Below, piece after piece: positions 1 through 5,146 of a stretch of 5,146 nucleotides of DNA. The number at the start of each line of letters is the position of its first letter. Within the stretch, counting starts at the first letter, position 1. The notes under the pieces are model-generated. The model saw only the letters and a list, made by a program, of their open reading frames with translations, was not told the DNA's origin and ran no database searches. A program made the translations under genes and the position numbers. Origin of the DNA: Anaerolineae bacterium (GTDB lineage Bacteria; Chloroflexota; Anaerolineae; JACIWP01); the NCBI GenBank assembly GCA_014360855.1, contig JACIWP010000221.1:1-5146 (forward strand), in the 5' to 3' direction.

Positions 1-713
1 AGCACTCCTTGCACTGGCAGAGGGTCGGGCTGGACATCGAGCCGCATATCGCCGAGATGCAGGGGTTGTACGCCGGCCGCTGGCTTGCCCTGCTTCCCAC
101 CATTTGGGACCGCCTGTTCAATCCCGAGCGTATCTGGCATGCGGAGGCCGTATACCAGGGGCTGATCGAGCGCATCCATGCGGACGGCTGGGGTGCCGAG
201 GTGTACCACATGCCGCTTATCGTGGATGAGAGGATGGCCGGCTCACGGCTCATCCGCGCGCTCGGGGGGCTGGTGGACGTGAAGGGGGATATCGAGGTGC
301 TGATGCTCTATTCCAGCTTCCTGCGCCCCCACGGTGCGGCTTTCCTGTGGAGCTACGGCCCCCATGCCCAGGCCATCGGCGTCGGGAGCACGGGCGGCGG
401 GGTGGAGATCGCCGGCACGGTTTCCCAGGCGCCGCTTTCATGGGAGGAACTGGAGCGGGATCTGCTCCTGGCGCACCGCTGGAGCCATCAGCTCTACATC
501 TTCAGCCTGGAGGGATGCGTCCAGCAGGGCTATCTCTCCCGCCTGGCAGACATAGATTGGCACGCCGGACTGCCGGCCGTCCCGGATATCAGCGGGGTGG
601 AGCGCTTTCGCAAGGGCCTGCGCGCCGCGCTCTGGGTCAGCAATCATCCCTGGCTCACGCTGGCCGGCTTTGCGGCACTGCTCTGGCTGTTGACCCGGCG
701 GCGCCGGCGTTGA
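1..713 (+). CDS. C-terminal part of an unrecognised membrane-anchored protein (5' end outside window)
   Basis: The reading frame is open to the left edge (in-frame codons His, Ser precede the TTG at 9), so this is the 3' part of a longer gene ending in TGA at 711-713. I do not recognise the family. With the TTG at 9 as residue 1, the visible part begins with an Asp-Ile-Glu-Pro motif (residues 9-12). It continues as a mixed alpha/beta soluble region, with a Gly-rich stretch (GVGSTGGG) around residues 124-131 and a strand-like YIFSLEG near residue 163. It ends in one hydrophobic helix (about 213-228) directly followed by Thr and five Arg. That end looks like a C-terminal membrane anchor with a cytoplasmic basic tail, placing the main domain outside the cell. 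The acidic motif at the end of a strand is compatible with a TIM-barrel, glycoside hydrolase-like fold, but this is a guess. The gene is convergent with the kinase-like gene, so it is not part of the minus-strand operon. Confidence 0.75.
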   Translation, partial: HSLHWQRVGLDIEPHIAEMQGLYAGRWLALLPTIWDRLFNPERIWHAEAVYQGLIERIHADGWGAEVYHMPLIVDERMAGSRLIRALGGLVDVKGDIEVLMLYSSFLRPHGAAFLWSYGPHAQAIGVGSTGGGVEIAGTVSQAPLSWEELERDLLLAHRWSHQLYIFSLEGCVQQGYLSRLADIDWHAGLPAVPDISGVERFRKGLRAALWVSNHPWLTLAGFAALLWLLTRRRRR

Positions 714-730
714 AGGGGCTTCAGCCTTTT
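709..730 (+). terminator. Possible intrinsic terminator at the convergent gene junction
   Basis: TGAAG (711-715) and CTTCA (719-723) form a perfect 5-bp inverted repeat around a GGG loop. In RNA it can extend by a U-G wobble (710/724) and a G-C pair (709/725). One C and then TTTT (727-730) follow on the plus strand, as expected of a weak Rho-independent terminator for the plus-strand gene. The two arms contain the stop codons of both convergent genes. On the minus strand no T run follows, so it would not obviously terminate the operon in that direction. The stem is short, hence moderate confidence. Confidence 0.4.
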
Positions 731-2487
731 GTCGGGATGCCCGCCGGCAGTTCCACGACAAAGCGCGCGCCGCGGCCGTCGGGCCGGTTCTCGCCGCTGA
801 TGCGCCCGCCGTGGGCCTCTATAATTTGCCGGGAGATGTAGAGGCCGAGGCCGGTGCCCTGATGCGCCGGCTTGGTGGTGTAGAACGGCTCGAACAGACG
901 GTTCAGGTCTGCTGTGCTCAGCCCTGGGCCGCTGTCTTCGACCACCACCTGCACCATGTCGTTGGCCCGAGAGGTGCGGATGGTGAGGAGGCGCGGCGGT
1001 TCCGAATTCTCCATCGCCTCGCCGGCGTTCAGGAGCAGGTTGAACAATACCTGCTGAATCTGCGCGGCGTCCACCAGCACCCTCGGCAGGTTCTCATCCA
1101 GATCGAGTTGTACGGTGATTTCCGCCTGCTCATGGATATGGCGGGTGACATCCAGGGAATCGCGCACCAATTGATTGAGGTCGGTCAGCTCGCGCCGCGG
1201 TGCGCGTCCTGGGCGAAGATAAGCCCGCGCGCGTGCCAGCAGTGCCTGGCAGTGCAGGACGGACTCTCGAACCTCCTCCAACTGGCGCCGGCGCCCCTCA
1301 TCTTGCTCCACGGCCAGCAGGGCATGGACGACGCTGGATATGGTAGCAACCGGTGAGCTTAATCCCTGCACCAGGCCGGCGGTTAGCGAGCCGAGCGATG
1401 CCAGCCGGTTCGCCTGGATGAGTTGTTCGCGCGCTTCCTGAAGCTCGCTCATGGCGGCGCGGAGCTGGGTAGTGCGCTCGCTGAGCAGTTTCTCCAGCCG
1501 GCGGTTCAACTGCTGGACCTCCGCATAGAGTCGGGCGTTCTCCCGTTCCCGCGCCGCCAGCATATCCGCTGACTCCGCCAGCCGGCTCCCAATGGCCTGC
1601 GCGAGGATGAAAGAGGCCGCCAGGCCTAATAGGATGGCCACCAGCGAGGCCAGCGTTACCGCCGTGCGGATGGTGGAGCCGGCGGGATTGGGTATCTCGA
1701 TTTGCAGATACCCGATCTGGCGGTTCTCCGCGTCCCACAATTCCCCTGTGGCGACAAGCAGATTGTGCGGAAGATGGTCCACCGCCGGCAGGTACGAGGC
1801 CGGCCGCAGATTGGCGCGCTGGATATACCCTAACCGAACGGCCTCCTCCTGTGCGCTCAGCGGCCGACTGCCGGCCAGGAACTCCCCCTCGCCGAACAGG
1901 AGCACTTCCCGCCCCAGGTAGGCTTTCAGCCGTTCCATAAAGGCGCGGTCCAGCGGCCGGGCCACCATGACGAAGCCGATGATCTCTCCCGCGCCGCCCC
2001 CTTGCACTGGGACGATGGCCACCGCTGTCGGCGTGCCGGCCAGCGCATACAGGCCGGCATCCCCTCGCCCTTCCTGCGCCGACTGGAAGATGCGCCACGA
2101 GGGAACACCGCTTATCGCTTCCTGGCCAAGGCCAACGCCGGCGGTCCACCGCCCTTGACGATCGAGCACAGCCCACATGCGCACCGAGAACACGTCTTCC
2201 AGGGTGCTCGACAGCGCGCTTTCCAGCGCGCTCCACTCGGCCCCGGCGGGGCTGGTCAATGCTACCGCCAGCTCCGGCCGGCCGGCGGCCTCTTTTGCGG
2301 CAGGGATCAGCTCGATGGTCAACTGTCCGATGATGCGCTGGAGGGTTTGCCACTGCGTGGCCGCCAGCTCCTGCCCCACTTCCTCCGTGGCGGTCATGGT
2401 TGCGACATATACGATCCCGCCGTAGGCCAGCAGGGCCGCCAGCGCCACCAGCACGAACGACAGGACGAAGCGCTTACGGTTCCACAT
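721..2487 (-). CDS. Membrane sensor histidine kinase-like protein lacking the phosphoacceptor histidine
   Basis: The 588-residue product has the layout of a transmembrane sensor histidine kinase. There is an N-terminal helix (about 8-30), then an extracytoplasmic region (31-275) resembling a double-Cache-type sensor, including the segment GFVMVARPLDRAF near 171-183. A second helix (about 276-299), a long charged coiled coil (about 303-360), a dimerisation/phosphoacceptor region (about 356-428) and a HATPase domain (about 435-582) follow. The ATP-binding motifs are complete: N-box with N483 and N487 (NLLLNAGEAM), G1 DSGPG (518-522), F-box FEPF (532-535) and G2 GTGLG (544-548). The H-box, normally like AGVAHEINNPLA, reads AGLVQGLSSPVA, so the histidine is Gln374 (CAG at 1366-1368) and the glutamate is Gly375. 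No full HAMP domain is evident. I chose ATG 2487 over the in-frame ATG at 2547 because a hydrophobic helix follows directly, a G-rich ribosome site precedes it, and overlap with the upstream protease gene falls to 14 bp. No response regulator is adjacent. ATP binding is expected; classical autophosphorylation is not. Confidence 0.92.
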   Translation of the reverse strand: MWNRKRFVLSFVLVALAALLAYGGIVYVATMTATEEVGQELAATQWQTLQRIIGQLTIELIPAAKEAAGRPELAVALTSPAGAEWSALESALSSTLEDVFSVRMWAVLDRQGRWTAGVGLGQEAISGVPSWRIFQSAQEGRGDAGLYALAGTPTAVAIVPVQGGGAGEIIGFVMVARPLDRAFMERLKAYLGREVLLFGEGEFLAGSRPLSAQEEAVRLGYIQRANLRPASYLPAVDHLPHNLLVATGELWDAENRQIGYLQIEIPNPAGSTIRTAVTLASLVAILLGLAASFILAQAIGSRLAESADMLAARERENARLYAEVQQLNRRLEKLLSERTTQLRAAMSELQEAREQLIQANRLASLGSLTAGLVQGLSSPVATISSVVHALLAVEQDEGRRRQLEEVRESVLHCQALLARARAYLRPGRAPRRELTDLNQLVRDSLDVTRHIHEQAEITVQLDLDENLPRVLVDAAQIQQVLFNLLLNAGEAMENSEPPRLLTIRTSRANDMVQVVVEDSGPGLSTADLNRLFEPFYTTKPAHQGTGLGLYISRQIIEAHGGRISGENRPDGRGARFVVELPAGIPTKG

Positions 2488-3499
2488 CCGTATCCCCCGG
2501 GTTTCCGCCTTCTGCGGGAATGGATCGAGATGAAGCGGCCGGCGCATGCCGCCGCACCAGAACCAGCAGGACGATGATGCCCAATAGGGTGCTGAGGGTC
2601 ACCGTCAGCCCGCCCTCCGGCCCGAACGCGCCCCCCGTCCACCATCCAGGACCTGCTGTCTGCAGGTGAAAAAGCGGGGCCTGACCGAACCCGGACCCGC
2701 TGACCGGCAGGCCCAGGATATTTCCCTGCGTCCAGTTCCAGGCCGAGTGCAGTCCGAACACGCCCCAGAGCGATTCATCCCGTAACGCATACAGCGCCGC
2801 AAACACGGCGTACAGGAAGAGGTTGACAAGCGCCAGCGGCGTCAGATTGGGATTGAGCGCGTGCTGAAGGGCAAAGAAGAGTGAGGAAAGCACTATGCCG
2901 GCCGCGACACCCGCCTTGGCGCTGAAGGCCTGAAGCAGGTACCCACGCGCTACCAGTTCCTCCGCCGGCCCCTGCAGGAGGAAAAAGAGCAGGGTGATGC
3001 ACAACCAGAGGATAGTCTTCCCGACCCCTGCCGGTGTCACGGCCAGGATGCTCAGCCCGCCGCGTAGGGGGATGAGCGCGACGGAGAACACCAGCAGGCC
3101 GGCGCCGACCAGCATGCCGCGTGCCCACTGTTGGAGAGGACGATGGCTCTGCAGGCCGAGGGACGCCAGCGGCCGGCCCTCTACCACCCGGACCCAGAGG
3201 AATGTCCAGCCGGCCATGAGCAGGAACTGCAGCAGGTTGACCAGCAGACCCGGCACGGTGCGGTTCATCATGTCCAGCATTTGGAGGATGGCCCCCTCGG
3301 TGAGCTGGAACTGGCCGCTTTGCAGGGCCGGCACCATCAGCACCGCGGTGATGGGGATGCTTAAGAGGCCGCCCACCACCAGTAGTACGACTTCCAGCGA
3401 CAGGATGAAGAGGAGGATCCTGCCCCAGGTAGGGGGCCGGCCAGCCAGGACGCCGGCAAGCAGTTGGTTGCGTCGGAGATCATCCAGTGGCCGCTTCAT
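2474..3499 (-). CDS. CPBP family (CAAX protease / Abi) intramembrane metalloprotease
   Basis: This complete 341-residue polytopic membrane protein carries the three signature motifs of the CPBP family (Rce1-like, Abi domain). They are EExxxR (E180, E181, R185 in AEELVARG), FxxxH (F209 to H213, FALQH) and HxxxN (H251 to N255, HSAWN). In the family these glutamates and histidines form the intramembrane active site, so it should be catalytically competent. Hydrophobic segments lie near 28-57, 84-106, 126-144, 162-177, 195-212, 222-238 and 300-316. The C-terminal tail (317-341) is polar and probably cytoplasmic. The ATG at 3499 is 17 bp after the stop of the upstream EEP gene, and the stop (TAA, 2474-2476) overlaps the kinase-like gene, indicating one transcript. 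The substrate is unknown. Family roles include prenyl-protein processing, bacteriocin self-immunity and modulation of sensor kinases; the neighbouring kinase-like gene favours the last, but this is inference. Confidence 0.93.
   Translation of the reverse strand: MKRPLDDLRRNQLLAGVLAGRPPTWGRILLFILSLEVVLLVVGGLLSIPITAVLMVPALQSGQFQLTEGAILQMLDMMNRTVPGLLVNLLQFLLMAGWTFLWVRVVEGRPLASLGLQSHRPLQQWARGMLVGAGLLVFSVALIPLRGGLSILAVTPAGVGKTILWLCITLLFFLLQGPAEELVARGYLLQAFSAKAGVAAGIVLSSLFFALQHALNPNLTPLALVNLFLYAVFAALYALRDESLWGVFGLHSAWNWTQGNILGLPVSGSGFGQAPLFHLQTAGPGWWTGGAFGPEGGLTVTLSTLLGIIVLLVLVRRHAPAASSRSIPAEGGNPGDTDVEP
2488..2500 (-). promoter_or_regulatory. Ribosome binding site supporting the kinase-like gene start at 2487
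   Basis: Read on the minus strand, the bases before the ATG are CCGGGGGATACGG. The purine run GGGGGA lies at 2498-2493, about 5-6 nt before the start. It lies inside the last codons of the protease gene, as expected for translational coupling. The alternative ATG at 2547 is preceded by CTGGTGCGGCGGC, which has no clear Shine-Dalgarno match. Confidence 0.5.
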
Positions 3500-3519
3500 G
3501 CCTGCCCTCTACTCCTTCA
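3500..3519 (-). promoter_or_regulatory. Intergenic junction with ribosome binding site for the CPBP gene
   Basis: On the minus strand the junction reads TGAAGGAGTAGAGGGCAGGC before the ATG at 3499. The TGA of the EEP gene (3519-3517) runs into AAGGAG, which is about 12 nt from the start. A second purine run, AGAGGG (3510-3505), sits 5 nt from the start and is the better-spaced Shine-Dalgarno candidate. There is no room for a separate promoter or terminator, so the two genes are probably cotranscribed. Confidence 0.5.
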
Positions 3520-5146
3520 CGGCGCCAGCCGCACCTGCACCACGACCGGACGATGGTCCGAGGCCCGGCTGTCCATCACCCGCGCGCCCAAGGGGGTCAG
3601 TTCTGGCGAGAGGAAGATATAATCAATGCGTTCGTTCGGGGCTATGGCGGGGAAAGTGTAGCCGGGCGGTGGGCCAACGGCGGCGTAGGCATCGGTGAAG
3701 TGCTCCAGCATGGCGCGAATCTCCGCCGTATCCGGCACAGCATTGAAATCTCCCATCACGGCTTTGGGAAGCCCCTCGGGTTGGACCAGCGCCAGCAGTT
3801 CCTGTACCTGTTGAAGCCGCTCGGGAGTGGAATGCCCCACGTGGGTCAGGTGTGTGCTGTAGACCGCCAGCCGCCGGCCGCCGATTTTGACCCGCGTCGC
3901 CAGGCAGGAGCGGCGTTCCAGCACCACTGTGGCGTAGGGGAAATTTTCGCCGGCCACGATGGGATAGCGGGAGATAACGGCATTGCCATAGGTCAGGTTG
4001 GCCGCCGGCCCGAATTCCCAGTAGCGGTAGCCGGCCGGCCGCAGGATGTCCATCAACACCATCAGATCGTCGGTGAACCCGTTCAGGCCGGAGCCGCGGT
4101 TGACTTCCTGCAGGGCGACGATATCCGCGTTGGCCGTGAGGATCGTATGGGCGGTGCGCCGCAGGTCAAACCGGTCATCCGCCCCAAAGCCGCTCCGGAT
4201 GTTATAGGTCATCAGGGTCACTTCCTGCCGAGGGTCTGGGTGGGCGCCGGCCGGCTGGATGAACAGCGCGCCAGCGGTCACGACCAGCAGGACCACTGCC
4301 GCTACCCACACCCATGACGCAGCGCGCACGACCCGCATAGGACAGCGCCGGCGCTGCAGGCGGATGCCGGCGGCCATCCCGCAAATGCCCGCCAGCACAG
4401 CGCCGGCGATCAGCACTCGTTCGTCCTGATAGAGCAGGAGCGGCACGAGAAGGACCAGCATAACCAGGAGGCCCAGCCACCATCCCAGGCCGGCGGTGAT
4501 GACCGGATGGCCGCTGGAGCTGACCAGCAGGCGGCCGAACAAGACAATGTCCACCATCAGCAGTCCCAGGCCGACGGCCATCAGCGGCAGGTTCCAGTGC
4601 GAGGGGCGGTTCAACACCAGCAGGGCGGTGCTGGCAATCAGCCCTAGGTTCGCCAGCAGGGCGGTGAAGAGTGGATTCTGGTCGAGTAATTGGACGGAAT
4701 CCGCGTCATAATAGAGGGCGCTCCCGATCAGGACGGCAGTGGCTACCGCCGTGACGACGGCGGCGGGATAGGGGGCATTGGCCAGCGGGCCGGCGAGGGA
4801 GGCGTTGAAGAACAGCGCGTATCCCAGGAACATCCCTATTCCCAGGCCGGCCAGCAGAATCCCATCTGCCCACCCGCCCTGTGGCAAGGGGGTCAGGGGT
4901 TCGCGCACTGTGCGGCGCGGCCAGGTCAGCGTTCGACTGAACATAATGCCGGCCAACAGGATCACCAGCACCGCCGGCAGGGCCCCGCTGGCGAAAAATG
5001 TGTCCGCCGAGGAGAGGATGGCCCGCAGGCAGATGTCCAGCGGGATCGCCGCCAGCATCCCCCATGTCAGCGCGTAAATGCCGCGCCGCTCACGCGAGGC
5101 GAGCCAGCCGGCGTACAGGGGGAGGTACACGCCGTACAGGGCAATG
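3517..5146 (-). CDS. Polytopic membrane protein with C-terminal endonuclease/exonuclease/phosphatase (EEP) domain (5' end outside window)
   Basis: The frame is open through the right edge, so the true start is not visible; a GTG at 5130 is in frame but lies inside continuing coding sequence. Counting that codon as residue 1, about nine hydrophobic segments occupy residues 18-292, followed by an EEP (DNase I / sphingomyelinase-like) domain at about 303-537. Its catalytic signature is complete: TYNIR (N310), LQEV (E342), YGNAVISRYP (381-390), THL (H427), GDFNAVP (D461, N463), RIDYIFLS (D503) and SDHRPV (D525, H526). EEP enzymes are metal-dependent and cleave phosphodiesters or phosphomonoesters in nucleic acids, sphingolipids or inositol lipids. 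Arg/Lys-rich loops at 11-17, 65-78 and 257-270 should be cytoplasmic, which puts the catalytic domain outside after the last helix (272-292). A membrane half plus EEP domain recalls eukaryotic Cwh43, but homology of the membrane half is not shown here. It is the first visible gene of the operon; the substrate is unknown. Confidence 0.9.
   Translation of the reverse strand, partial: IALYGVYLPLYAGWLASRERRGIYALTWGMLAAIPLDICLRAILSSADTFFASGALPAVLVILLAGIMFSRTLTWPRRTVREPLTPLPQGGWADGILLAGLGIGMFLGYALFFNASLAGPLANAPYPAAVVTAVATAVLIGSALYYDADSVQLLDQNPLFTALLANLGLIASTALLVLNRPSHWNLPLMAVGLGLLMVDIVLFGRLLVSSSGHPVITAGLGWWLGLLVMLVLLVPLLLYQDERVLIAGAVLAGICGMAAGIRLQRRRCPMRVVRAASWVWVAAVVLLVVTAGALFIQPAGAHPDPRQEVTLMTYNIRSGFGADDRFDLRRTAHTILTANADIVALQEVNRGSGLNGFTDDLMVLMDILRPAGYRYWEFGPAANLTYGNAVISRYPIVAGENFPYATVVLERRSCLATRVKIGGRRLAVYSTHLTHVGHSTPERLQQVQELLALVQPEGLPKAVMGDFNAVPDTAEIRAMLEHFTDAYAAVGPPPGYTFPAIAPNERIDYIFLSPELTPLGARVMDSRASDHRPVVVQVRLAP

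Larger units (their letters stand above)
1..5146. repeat. Highly iterated palindromic hexamer GCCGGC dispersed through all genes
   Basis: A hand count finds about 47 copies of GCCGGC, roughly one per 110 bp, in all four genes and on both gene orientations (the motif is its own complement). At about 63% G+C, chance would give about five. Some copies overlap as GCCGGCCGGC (near 2276-2286, 4032-4041 and 4247-4256). No longer flanking consensus is apparent; the preceding base is usually C or G. The count is manual and may be off by a few. Confidence 0.7.

Noticed and set aside
9..11. TTG as true start of the left-edge gene
   Set aside because: The frame stays open to the window edge, and the sequence after TTG begins inside a folded domain, so the start is most likely upstream of the window.
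1315..1326. H388 just after the H-box as a displaced phosphoacceptor
   Set aside because: It is 14 residues past the canonical position and lacks the flanking His-Glu-x-x-Asn/Asp-Pro context. It cannot be excluded experimentally but has no support in sequence.
811..1356. Plus-strand open frame of 181 codons opposite the kinase-like gene
   Set aside because: It lies antisense to the conserved HATPase and dimerisation domains, and its translation shows no recognisable domain. Long antisense frames are expected in GC-rich coding DNA.
2140..2153. Inverted repeat GGCGGTCCACCGCC
   Set aside because: It has a 2-nt centre, lies inside the sensor-domain coding region, and is of a size expected by chance in GC-rich DNA.
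2213..2232. Two copies of AGCGCGCT 12 bp apart
   Set aside because: They encode similar Ser-Ala-Leu stretches in the kinase-like protein, with no third copy or flanking structure, so a regulatory repeat is not supported.
1298..2353. Minus-strand open frame of 351 codons in another frame of the kinase-like gene
   Set aside because: The translation is low-complexity Arg/Gly/Pro/Ala-rich, typical of an out-of-frame reading, and it overlaps the frame with clear kinase motifs.
2488..2547. Longer start (ATG 2547) for the kinase-like gene, adding 20 residues
   Set aside because: The added residues are not hydrophobic or signal-like, the ATG lacks a ribosome site, and the overlap with the protease gene would rise to 74 bp.
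3487..4317. Plus-strand open frame of 276 codons opposite the EEP domain
   Set aside because: The opposite strand encodes every EEP catalytic motif. The plus-strand product is His/Gln/Arg-rich with no family resemblance.
5128..5130. GTG as true start of the EEP gene
   Set aside because: The frame continues to the edge with hydrophobic membrane-type residues (IALYGVYLPLYAGWL across the GTG), so the codon is probably an internal valine in a helix.

Overview
The window is GC-rich DNA (by eye a little above 60% G+C) with four protein-coding genes and almost no intergenic space. The hexamer GCCGGC is extremely frequent. This composition, a sensor kinase with a Cache-like extracytoplasmic domain, a CPBP membrane protease and a membrane-bound endonuclease/exonuclease/phosphatase (EEP) protein together suggest a Chloroflexota bacterium, perhaps of the Anaerolineae type. 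That placement is inference; no rRNA or other marker gene is present. I see no tRNA, rRNA, CRISPR array, insertion sequence or phage gene.

Layout. Positions 1-713 (+ strand) hold the 3' end of a gene of unknown family. Its product ends in one membrane helix followed by an arginine cluster. The gene meets the next one tail to tail across 7 bp, where a short hairpin followed by T residues spans both stop codons. From 721 to the right edge everything is on the minus strand and reads as one probable operon, in transcription order: (i) a 5'-truncated polytopic membrane protein with a C-terminal EEP catalytic domain (3517-5146); (ii) a complete CPBP/CAAX-type intramembrane protease (2474-3499), starting 17 bp after the previous stop; (iii) a membrane sensor histidine kinase-like protein (721-2487), whose start overlaps the protease stop by 14 bp.

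The most interesting signal is in the kinase. Its ATP-binding half is intact (N, G1, F and G2 boxes), but the phosphoacceptor histidine of the H-box is replaced by glutamine, the following glutamate by glycine, and the Asn-Asn by Ser-Ser. It should bind ATP but cannot autophosphorylate at the usual site. It has no response regulator in the window and is tightly coupled to a membrane protease of a family whose members, in Gram-positive bacteria, bind and tune sensor kinases. A working hypothesis is a membrane-based signalling or envelope module in which the kinase-like protein acts as a sensor, pseudokinase or dimer partner rather than an ordinary two-component kinase. The EEP protein has all its catalytic residues, and charge distribution predicts that the domain faces outside the cytoplasm, an arrangement resembling eukaryotic Cwh43 and suggesting a lipid or phosphodiester substrate at the envelope.
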